The position numbers and the translations under genes were made by a program. A stretch of DNA of 64,000 bases from Dorea_A amylophila. Its GTDB lineage: Bacteria; Bacillota; Clostridia; Lachnospirales; Lachnospiraceae. A model generated the notes under the pieces. That model saw only the letters and a list, made by a program, of their open reading frames with translations, ran no database searches and had not been told where the DNA came from. Shown here one piece after another: positions 43,819 to 50,986 of the stretch. Every line of letters starts with the position of its first letter. The first letter of the stretch is position 1. The DNA is taken from assembly GCF_025567265.1 (NCBI RefSeq), contig NZ_JAOQJW010000004.1:116784-180783 (forward strand). Reading direction: 5' to 3'.

Positions 43819-43882
43819 CTTAGTAGAATCTAAGTTAGTTGTAACTAACTTAGATTCTACTAAGCATTTTCATCTTTGTCAA
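43819..43882 (-). promoter_or_regulatory. mntH promoter with large palindromic operator
   Basis: TTGACA (43877-43882) and TAGAAT (43854-43859), 17-bp spacer, minus strand. A perfect inverted repeat with 22-bp arms (43819-43840, 43843-43864, 2-bp centre) covers the -10 and the transcript start. Each arm contains CTTAG...CTAAG and the middle TTAGTT...AACTAA, so three dyads overlap, resembling DtxR/MntR-family boxes. No such regulator gene is in the window. Confidence 0.8.
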
Positions 43883-43944
43883 TTCATTATATGAATATCA
43901 TTTCTCATTTAGAAGCAAACCGCTGAAAAATCCGTCCTCACAGG

Positions 43945-45732
43945 TTAAATAGCTCTTGTGTATTTCTTCAGCCACTCCTGCTCTTCCTCGTTCAGGTAAG
44001 GAGCAATCACTTCGTATACTTTTGCATGATAATCATTCAACAGTTTCTTGTCTTCCTGTGTCATAATATCCGGATTGATCGCATCCAGATCCATTGGAAT
44101 CAGGGTGATTGCTTCGAAGTACATGAACTGACCATATTCATTCAATGTTCCTTTGCAGGTCAACAGTTCGTTCTCCAGACGGATTCCGTGAGATCCTTCA
44201 ATATAGATTCCAGGCTCATCTGTGATGACCATGCCTTCCTGTAATACTTCTGTCTCACCCTTACGATATTTCCAACGGAAACCTGCAGGTCCTTCGTGGA
44301 TGTTCAGAAGGTATCCGACTCCGTGTCCTGTACCATGGTTGAAGTTTAAGTCTCTGTCCCAGAATGGTTTTCTTGCAAGGATGTCAAGAATCATACCGGT
44401 AGAACCTTCCAGGAATTTTGCACTGCCAAGCTGTAAGTTACTGATCGCAACCAATGTGAAGTGATCTTTCATAATCTGCGGAACTTCGCCGAGTGCGTAA
44501 GTTCTGGTTACATCTGTGGAACCTTCATAGAATCCAGCTCCTGTATCCGTTAAGAATAACTGTCCTTCTTTTAACTCTACATCTGTCTCCGGTGAAGATG
44601 TGTAGTGTACGATCGCACCATGCTCTCCAAATGAAGAGATTGGTTCAAAGCTTGGACGGATAAATTTGCCCATCTCAGCACGGAATTCATCCAATTTATC
44701 AGATGCGCTCATCTCTGTGATCCTCATCTTGCCAACATTTTCTTTCAGCCATTTCATGAATCTTACATGCGCAACACTGTCTTTGATCTGTGCCTTGCGG
44801 ATGTTCTCGATCTCAACCGGGTTCTTGATCGCTTTCATGAGAATTGCCGGATTTCTCTTTTTTACTGTCTTAACATTTTCAGGAATATTGTTGAACAATG
44901 CATAATTCAGTTTTCCAGGATCGATCATTGCAACCACATCACTGCCAAATTTCTTCACGTCTTCGTAAATGTCGTTGTATGGGTGTAAGTTTACGCCATC
45001 TTTTGCAAGTTTGGCTTTTAACTTGTCATCTAATTTTCTCTCATCGATATACAGCTCGAAACTGTCCATTGTGATGATTCCGTAAGATAATACCAGTGGG
45101 AAGAAGTCTATATCATTTCCACGGATATTTAACGTCCAGCAGATGTCGTCGAGCGTAGATACAACGTGCACATTGGTTCCTGCTTCTTTCATCTCTTCAC
45201 GGATTCTTGCAAGTTTGCTTGCAACAGTTTCTCCGGCATATTTTACATCCAGATTAAATGCAGGCTCTTCGGATAATACCGGGCGGTCTTCCCAGATCTC
45301 ATCGATTAAGTCTACCTGATAATTTACTTTTGCATTCTTCTTCCCAGCGATGGCTGCATAACCTTCTCCTTCACCGACAGATACGACTCTTCCGTCGAAT
45401 CCAAGTGTCTCGCCTTCCTTTAATACCTCTTCAATATATGCATTCATCTCTGGCACACCAGGCTCACCCATTTTCATAAGTTCTACAGTTGTCCCCTCCA
45501 ACTGTGCTGCTGCCTGGATGAAGTAACGTCCGTCTGTCCAGAGTCTTGCTTCTGTCTTTGTGATCACGGCCGTTCCTGCTGATCCTGAGAACCCTGTAAT
45601 GAACTTTCTCGCTTTGAAATGTTCCCCAACATATTCACTCTGATGAAAGTCGGCAGTCGGTACTACATACACATCAATGTTCTTTTCTTCCATACACTTA
45701 CGAAGTGCGGAAAGTCTTTCTGGTACTGTCAT
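43945..45732 (-). CDS. pepP: Long-form aminopeptidase P (M24B)
   Basis: 595 residues, about 235 longer than the other M24 peptidase in this window: two creatinase-like N-terminal domains (about 1-150 and 160-300) precede the catalytic domain. Metal ligands are seen in LTDTGAGFYEGSTDVTRT, NHGTGHGVGY, DEPGIYIEGSHGIRLENE (two Glu). This is the eukaryote-like three-domain form that removes an N-terminal residue before proline. AAGGAGG precedes the chosen ATG; an upstream in-frame ATG gives 16 extra residues and is rejected. Confidence 0.93.
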   Translation of the reverse strand: MTVPERLSALRKCMEEKNIDVYVVPTADFHQSEYVGEHFKARKFITGFSGSAGTAVITKTEARLWTDGRYFIQAAAQLEGTTVELMKMGEPGVPEMNAYIEEVLKEGETLGFDGRVVSVGEGEGYAAIAGKKNAKVNYQVDLIDEIWEDRPVLSEEPAFNLDVKYAGETVASKLARIREEMKEAGTNVHVVSTLDDICWTLNIRGNDIDFFPLVLSYGIITMDSFELYIDERKLDDKLKAKLAKDGVNLHPYNDIYEDVKKFGSDVVAMIDPGKLNYALFNNIPENVKTVKKRNPAILMKAIKNPVEIENIRKAQIKDSVAHVRFMKWLKENVGKMRITEMSASDKLDEFRAEMGKFIRPSFEPISSFGEHGAIVHYTSSPETDVELKEGQLFLTDTGAGFYEGSTDVTRTYALGEVPQIMKDHFTLVAISNLQLGSAKFLEGSTGMILDILARKPFWDRDLNFNHGTGHGVGYLLNIHEGPAGFRWKYRKGETEVLQEGMVITDEPGIYIEGSHGIRLENELLTCKGTLNEYGQFMYFEAITLIPMDLDAINPDIMTQEDKKLLNDYHAKVYEVIAPYLNEEEQEWLKKYTRAI

Positions 45733-45857
45733 GTTTTTGTTCCTCCTTGATATATACAGTGTATTGTTATTATAACGCATTTCTTATCTTTAATCTTCTA
45801 TTAAATCAGATAATTTTTCTTATCTTTCATAAGTAATACTTCTTTTGAATGGATGAC

Positions 45858-45909
45858 AAAAAAAAGACTTTGGAATAGATTTTTCTGAATCCCTTTTAAA
45901 GTCTTTTTT
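45858..45909 (-). terminator. Terminator of the NSS-nhaC operon
   Basis: Minus-strand stem AAAAAAGACTTT / AAAGTCTTTTTT with an inner pair GGGATTC / ATTCC, 22 bp beyond the last gene of the operon. Confidence 0.8.
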
Positions 45910-45931
45910 GCTAATATTATTCTATTTATTT

Positions 45932-46402
45932 TTATATCCGTCCTGCTTTTCCAAGTTCCACCATCACTGGTGTAAGCCCTGCAACATCCCAGCCTTCAAA
46001 ACTGATCATACATAATGCACGGAATAATAACTTCACCGTCTCAGATTCTTCTGTCTGATCTGCATGATACAATTTTGCTGCAGTCTGACAGATTACCATC
46101 AGGATTGTATTCTTAAATGCTCCGATTTCTTCGGATTCTTTCCACAGATTCTCCATATCATAGTCATCCGTATTGCCACATGGTGCTGCACATGTTACAC
46201 ATCCCGGTGAGACTGTATATTTTTCATTTCTTACCTTTTCTAACATCTCACTCATATCAAAGGTACTTGCCGACCAGTCTCCGGCCGCCGTCAGTGCTTC
46301 TAAGAATACCCGGTTAGTGTTCTCTGTCTTTTCGTTATTCTCACAGGTTCTTGCAAGTCCGATGACTGCACCTGTCAGTTTCTGTCTGATCTCTTCTTTC
46401 AC
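45932..46402 (-). CDS. Small cysteine-motif protein of unknown function
   Basis: 156 residues, GTG start behind GAGAGG. Mostly helical, with a single cysteine cluster PGCVTCAAPCGNTDDYDM at about residues 66-83 that could bind a metal or Fe-S cluster, plus isolated Cys elsewhere. The arrangement faintly recalls the helical N-terminal part of hybrid-cluster proteins, but the match is too weak to assign. It lies 3 bp after nhaC and is the last gene of the operon, so it may be an accessory to that transporter pair. Confidence 0.65.
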   Translation of the reverse strand: MKEEIRQKLTGAVIGLARTCENNEKTENTNRVFLEALTAAGDWSASTFDMSEMLEKVRNEKYTVSPGCVTCAAPCGNTDDYDMENLWKESEEIGAFKNTILMVICQTAAKLYHADQTEESETVKLLFRALCMISFEGWDVAGLTPVMVELGKAGRI

Positions 46403-46405
46403 AAT

Positions 46406-47719
46406 TTACCTCTCTTTCTTTGCCGGAATCACAAAGATAAATATCATAGAACTCACAAATAATAAAAACGGATAAAAAAGCTTCGGCATGATCTGAAATG
46501 CCGACACACGATATCCCAGTTCACTTGCCGCAGATATCGCAACCAACATCTGCGCTCCGTAAGGAATAATCCCCTGAAAAATACAGGAAAATGTATCCAG
46601 TATCGAAGCTGCCTTTCGCGGTGTAATCCCATATTCTTTTGCCATATCCTTCGCGATCGGATTCGCCATGACAATTGCCACCGTATTATTCGCCGTTGCA
46701 ATATCCATCGTTCCGACTAGAAGTCCCATACCAAACTGACCGCCTTTGCGGCCTTTGAATACTTTGTGGATTCCTGCCAGCAATGCATCAAAACCACCAT
46801 ATTCACGGATCAGTGCACACATCGCTGCTACCAGGATTGCCACCATACTCGTCTCGAACATTCCGGAAGCCCCGGAACCCATATTAGCAAGCAGATCTGT
46901 CGCCGCAATATGTCCGCCGGCCAGCATGATAACCGAACCTGACAGAATTCCGATCAGAAGCACCACAAACACATTGACTCCGGCAATTCCTCCTATGAGA
47001 ACCAGCACATACGGGATAATCTGCACCAGATTATAAGACTTGCTTACCTGTCCGGCAATATCTGTCTGAAATGAAAAAACTAAAATCAATACCAGCGTTG
47101 CAATAGCTGCCGGAAGTGCAATTCCAAAGTTCTCCCGGAATTTATCCTTCATCTGACATCCCTGTCCGTTACATGCTGCGATCGTTGTATCTGAAATAAA
47201 AGAAAGGTTATCTCCGAACATTGATCCTCCCATAACCGAACCGATGCAAAGTGCCATGTCAAATCCCGAAGCCTTGGATACGGACACTGCGATCGGCGTG
47301 ATCAATGTAATTGTCCCAACCGACGTTCCCATGGCAACCGACACAAAACAGGCTACCACAAATAATACCGCAACTGAAAATCTTGCCGGAATCAGTGACA
47401 ACATGAAATATGCCACACTTTCCGCACTGCTTCTTCCTACCACTCCGACAAATGCCCCCGCTGTCAGGAAGATCAGAAGCATTGTAATAATATTCTTATC
47501 AGCAAGCCCCTGCGCCATGATTTCCAGCTTTCCGTCAAAACTTATCTTGCGGTTCTGCAGGCATGCCACCAGAATCGCTGCAAGAAATGCGATTATGATC
47601 GGAACATTATAGAATCCCATCGGAATCTTCATTACATATTCAAATGCGATTCCAAGCCCCAGATAGATACACAAAAATACGCCTATCGGCAGTAATGCTG
47701 CCACATTTCCTTTTTTCAT
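46406..47719 (-). CDS. NhaC-family Na+/H+ antiporter
   Basis: 437 residues with about eleven membrane helices. Family segments are MGTSVGTITLITPIAVSVS, GGSMFGDNLSFISDTTIAA and the second-half TMDIATANNTVAIVMANPIA. In this family the GDNLSxISDTT stretch holds residues tied to ion exchange. It may exchange Na+ or an amino/organic acid (some relatives are malate/lactate or tyrosine antiporters). Placed 30 bp after a sodium-coupled NSS transporter, so it could recycle the sodium that enters with the NSS substrate. Confidence 0.88.
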   Translation of the reverse strand: MKKGNVAALLPIGVFLCIYLGLGIAFEYVMKIPMGFYNVPIIIAFLAAILVACLQNRKISFDGKLEIMAQGLADKNIITMLLIFLTAGAFVGVVGRSSAESVAYFMLSLIPARFSVAVLFVVACFVSVAMGTSVGTITLITPIAVSVSKASGFDMALCIGSVMGGSMFGDNLSFISDTTIAACNGQGCQMKDKFRENFGIALPAAIATLVLILVFSFQTDIAGQVSKSYNLVQIIPYVLVLIGGIAGVNVFVVLLIGILSGSVIMLAGGHIAATDLLANMGSGASGMFETSMVAILVAAMCALIREYGGFDALLAGIHKVFKGRKGGQFGMGLLVGTMDIATANNTVAIVMANPIAKDMAKEYGITPRKAASILDTFSCIFQGIIPYGAQMLVAISAASELGYRVSAFQIMPKLFYPFLLFVSSMIFIFVIPAKKER

Positions 47720-47749
47720 TCTTCTTTATCCTCTCATTCCTTTTTTCTT

Positions 47750-49072
47750 CTAACCGATTCCTCCGAGAACAATTCCAAGGATCAGTACAATAAAACATAC
47801 CGGTACATAAAAATATTTACATATTGTATAATACTGTTTCGTAAATGGTGTCTCTCTTCCTGTATTAACCTGTTTTTCCACGAATGCCTTACCGCATACC
47901 CAGAAGAACATGATTCCTGCAAGCCCGGCTCCAAGCGGACAGATATAGATAGACAGCACATCCATCCAGTCTGACACGATGCCCTGGATCAGCAGGGACA
48001 CGATCACTCCCACAATTCCCGTAAATGCACATGCCGGCACTCTTCCAAGCTTGAATTTTTCCTGCACCGTAGCGATCGGAGCCTCATACAAGTTGATCAA
48101 CGATGTCATACCCGCAAGTAATACCGCAACAAAGAAGATGATTGCGATCAGCCATCCTCCCGGCATTCCTTTAATCAGATTCGGGAGAAAGATGAACAAT
48201 AGTCCGGGACCTCCCTGATCCAACTGCGCTCCCGTTGTTGCCATCGCCGGAATGATAACGAGTGCGGCAAGAATTGCTGCAATCGTATCAAATAATGCAA
48301 CTCTTCCTGCAGAAGCCGGAATGTCCTCTTCATCCGAAAGATAAGATCCATAGATCAATGTTCCATTTCCTGCTACCGACAGGGAAAAGAATGCCTGACC
48401 AAGTGCAAAGATCCACGTTGCCGGATCTTTGAATGCCTCTGGATCTACTCTGAAAATATAACGGTATCCTTCACTTGCTCCCGGCTGGAATCCGACATAG
48501 ATTCCCAGAATCACGAACAATGCGAAGAATATCGGCATCATGATCTTATTTGCTTTTTCAATGCCGCTTCCGACACCTAACATCAGAATCAGCATACAGG
48601 CCACAAGCGCAAGTATCTGCCATATATTATTACCAAATGCTGACGCCATCTTACCAAATGCCGCCCCGAATTCATCCACATTTTCAGGCGAAAGTGTTGC
48701 TCCTGTAAATGTTCCAACGGCATATCTTAGGATCCACCCCATTACAACCGTATATCCGATTGCCATGGCAAGTGATCCGAATACAGGGATCATCCCCAGT
48801 GCTTCTCCGACTTTTCTCTTTCCTTTTTTCTCACAGGCAATTCCAAATGCATCGATTGGACCGGCCTTTGCCGCACGCCCAAAACTCATCTCCCCGATCA
48901 CTCCCGTCGAACCGATCAGTATTACAAATATAAAATATGGTATCAGAAATGAACCGCCTCCATACAATGATACTCTTGTTGGGAACATCCAGATATTTCC
49001 CATACCGACCGCTGAACCGATACAGGCACAGATAAATCCCCATCTGCTGCTAAATGATTCTCTTTTATTCAT
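47750..49072 (-). CDS. Sodium-dependent NSS-family transporter
   Basis: 440 residues, LeuT-type fold with about eleven helices. Helix 1 reads GSAVGMGNIWMFPTRVS; in most relatives the residue after Trp is the outer-gate Arg (GNxWRFP), here Met, with an Arg three residues later. Helix 6 carries FFSLSVAGNGTLIYGSYL, the unwound substrate/Na+ region, and helix 8 AGMTSLINLYE. Substrate probably an amino acid or amine. First gene of NSS-nhaC-unknown. Confidence 0.88.
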   Translation of the reverse strand: MNKRESFSSRWGFICACIGSAVGMGNIWMFPTRVSLYGGGSFLIPYFIFVILIGSTGVIGEMSFGRAAKAGPIDAFGIACEKKGKRKVGEALGMIPVFGSLAMAIGYTVVMGWILRYAVGTFTGATLSPENVDEFGAAFGKMASAFGNNIWQILALVACMLILMLGVGSGIEKANKIMMPIFFALFVILGIYVGFQPGASEGYRYIFRVDPEAFKDPATWIFALGQAFFSLSVAGNGTLIYGSYLSDEEDIPASAGRVALFDTIAAILAALVIIPAMATTGAQLDQGGPGLLFIFLPNLIKGMPGGWLIAIIFFVAVLLAGMTSLINLYEAPIATVQEKFKLGRVPACAFTGIVGVIVSLLIQGIVSDWMDVLSIYICPLGAGLAGIMFFWVCGKAFVEKQVNTGRETPFTKQYYTICKYFYVPVCFIVLILGIVLGGIG

Positions 49073-49092
49073 AATTTTCCCTCTCCAGCCAT

Positions 49093-49125
49093 TGGGGACG
49101 GGGTTTTTGGTCTTTTTACTGTCCC
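49093..49125. repeat. REP-like GGGGACGGGG...GTCCC element
   Basis: TGGGGACGGGGTTTTTGG is followed by a T-rich spacer and ACTGTCCC, forming an imperfect hairpin. It lies in the leader of the NSS gene. The make-up is like short dispersed palindromes known in Clostridia, but only one copy is in this window, so repetition is inferred. Confidence 0.35.
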
Positions 49126-49165
49126 TGCCGGCTCAAAATATTCCATACACATGGTAGATTTCTCT

Positions 49166-49195
49166 ATTTTAGCATGATTGCTATAAAAACGTCAA
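49166..49195 (-). promoter_or_regulatory. Promoter of NSS-nhaC operon
   Basis: TTGACG (49190-49195) and TAAAAT (49166-49171), 18-bp spacer, extended by TGC before the -10, minus strand. Its -35 lies in the T run of the preceding terminator. Confidence 0.7.
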
Positions 49196-49224
49196 AAAAA
49201 AAGGGGATATAAACTTATCCCCTT
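49192..49224 (-). terminator. Terminator upstream of the NSS operon
   Basis: Minus-strand stem AAGGGGATA / TATCCCCTT with a 6-nt loop and a ten-T tail. It would end transcripts from metY. Confidence 0.88.
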
Positions 49225-49310
49225 AGTGTCGCTACCATCCTTTTCGACATTGCAAGCACATCCAGTGCTTCCTCTATCGATCTGGTACAGATATCAACAT
49301 TTGCAATCAT
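49215..49310 (-). CDS. Possible 31-residue peptide (uncertain)
   Basis: A short frame starting MIANVDICTRSIEEAL with a mixed helical make-up, ending inside the terminator stem downstream of metY. There is no clear ribosome binding site. It could be the surviving tail of a lost gene that kept its terminator. No family recognised. Confidence 0.2.
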   Translation of the reverse strand: MIANVDICTRSIEEALDVLAMSKRMVATLRG

Positions 49311-49362
49311 ATATATTTATGTAAGTTTTTTCGGAATTTTGCCTTACTCTTTCAATTCTACC

Positions 49363-50646
49363 TTAGATTGCATCCAACGCATTCGAAATATCTGCGATCA
49401 GATCCTCTTTATCTTCCAGGCCAAGACTGATACGAATCAGTTCAGCCGGTACTCCTGCCTCTTTTAACTGTTCATCCGTCATCTGTCTGTGTGTAGACGT
49501 TGCCGGATTCAGACAACAGGTTCTTGCATCTGCTACATGCGTCTCGATCGCACCAAGCTTTAATGTCTTCATAAATGTAGACGCTGCTTCTCTTCCACCT
49601 TTTAATCCGAACGATACAACACCGCATCCTCCGTTTGGAAGATATTTCTGTGCTCTTTCATAATATTTATCAGACGGAAGTCCGGAATAGTTCACATATG
49701 CTACCTTTGGATGTGCTTCCAGGAATTCTGCGACTGCCTGTCCGTTCTCTACGTGCTTCGGCATACGTACATGCAGGGATTCCAGACCAAGGTTTAAAAT
49801 GAATGCATTCTGTGGTGACTGCATAGATCCGAAGTCACGCATCAGCTGAGCCGTACATTTGGTAATGAATGCACCTTCTTTGCCAAATTTCTCTGCATAT
49901 GTAATTCCATGATAGCTTTCATCAGGTGTGCAAAGTCCCGGATATTTGTCTGCATGTGCCATCCAGTCAAACTTTCCGCTATCTACGATTGCTCCACCAA
50001 GTGCAGCTCCGTGTCCGTCCATATATTTTGTAGTCGAATGAGTTACAATATCTGCTCCCCATTCAAACGGCCTGCAGTTGACCGGTGTCGGGAATGTGTT
50101 ATCTACGATAAGCGGCACACCATGTGCATGTGCCACTTTGGCAAATAATTCAATATCCAGTACGGTAAGTGCCGGATTGGCAATTGTCTCACCAAACATT
50201 ACCTTTGTATTTGGCTTAAATGCTTCATTTAACTCTTCTTCTGTTGCATCCGGTGACACGAATGTTACATCGATTCCCATCTTTCTCATCGTTACATCGA
50301 TCAGGTTAAATGTTCCACCGTAAATGGATGAAGATGCTACAATGTGATCTCCGCACTCACAGATATTGAACAGTGCGAAGAAATTGGCTGCCTGTCCGGA
50401 TGAAGTCAGCATCGCTGCCGTTCCACCTTCCATCTCTGCAATCTTTGCCGCAACCATATCATTAGTCGGATTCTGCAATCTGGAATAAAAATATCCTGAC
50501 GCTTCCAGATCAAATAATTTTCCCATATCTTCACTGGTTGCATATTTGAATGTTGTTGACTGTACGATCGGAATCTGTCTTGGTTCTCCGTTTCCCGGAG
50601 TATATCCGCCCTGTACACATTTTGTTCCTATTCTGTATTCATTCAT
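49363..50646 (-). CDS. metY: O-acetylhomoserine sulfhydrylase
   Basis: PLP enzyme of the Cys/Met metabolism family that makes homocysteine (or methionine with methanethiol) from O-acetylhomoserine. 427 residues, the usual length for MetY. The PLP lysine is in HSTTKYMDGHGAALGG (about residue 208); YSRLQNPTND, MLTSSGQAANF and RISLGLEDKEDLIADI are conserved. Its size and the GxYTP(N)GEPRQIPI start favour MetY over cystathionine gamma-synthase. AAGGAGG precedes the start. No SAM or T-box leader is seen; the leader is short. Confidence 0.93.
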   Translation of the reverse strand: MNEYRIGTKCVQGGYTPGNGEPRQIPIVQSTTFKYATSEDMGKLFDLEASGYFYSRLQNPTNDMVAAKIAEMEGGTAAMLTSSGQAANFFALFNICECGDHIVASSSIYGGTFNLIDVTMRKMGIDVTFVSPDATEEELNEAFKPNTKVMFGETIANPALTVLDIELFAKVAHAHGVPLIVDNTFPTPVNCRPFEWGADIVTHSTTKYMDGHGAALGGAIVDSGKFDWMAHADKYPGLCTPDESYHGITYAEKFGKEGAFITKCTAQLMRDFGSMQSPQNAFILNLGLESLHVRMPKHVENGQAVAEFLEAHPKVAYVNYSGLPSDKYYERAQKYLPNGGCGVVSFGLKGGREAASTFMKTLKLGAIETHVADARTCCLNPATSTHRQMTDEQLKEAGVPAELIRISLGLEDKEDLIADISNALDAI

Positions 50647-50705
50647 GAATTCTCCTCCTTAGTGCATGTTTTTCACGCACTCGCTAAATCATACCTTTTT
50701 AGTAT

Positions 50706-50734
50706 ACTTTAGCACTATACCGAGGAAATTTCAA
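50706..50734 (-). promoter_or_regulatory. Promoter of metY
   Basis: TTGAAA (50729-50734) and TAAAGT (50706-50711), 17-bp spacer, TGC before the -10, minus strand. It overlaps the 5' end of the regulator remnant on the other strand. Confidence 0.7.
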
Positions 50735-50871
50735 GGAAAGATAATAAGACTAATTTATCGTCTTCTCAAATCATACAATGGATTCTTGCCGAAGAACATG
50801 GGAATAAAGAAAAAACTGCCAAACGTCTTGGCATAAGCAGAAGCACTCTCTGGAGAATGTTGAAAAAATAA
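50713..50871 (+). pseudogene. C-terminal remnant of a sigma-54-type regulator
   Basis: The plus-strand frame from 50713 to the stop at 50869-50871 has no usable start. It ends IIQWILAEEHGNKEKTAKRL then GISRSTLWRMLKK, the Fis-type helix-turn-helix found at the C-terminus of NtrC/PrpR-family sigma-54 activators. The AAA+ and sensory domains are gone. An in-frame TAG precedes the remnant, so the rest was deleted. The long inverted repeat directly after the stop may be its original terminator. Confidence 0.75.
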
Positions 50872-50968
50872 AAAAAGAATCACAGGTGGAAGAGGATGAA
50901 GTAATACGCCCCTCGTCTAATTAACAGGGAACATATTACTTCATCCTCTTCCACCTGTGATTCTTTTT
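50872..50968. repeat. Perfect inverted repeat with 34-bp arms
   Basis: Arms at 50872-50905 and 50935-50968 are exact reverse complements, beginning AAAAAGAATCACAGG and ending CCTGTGATTCTTTTT, with a 29-nt loop. It sits between the regulator remnant and the convergent secreted-protein gene and would terminate transcripts from both sides. It is much longer and more exact than any other terminator in the window, so a small mobile or structured element is possible. Confidence 0.85.
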
Positions 50969-50986
50969 ATTTCATATTCATATTAT

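Noticed and set aside
50647..50735. SAM or T-box riboswitch before metY
   Set aside because: The leader from the predicted start site is only about 50 nt and has no aptamer motifs.
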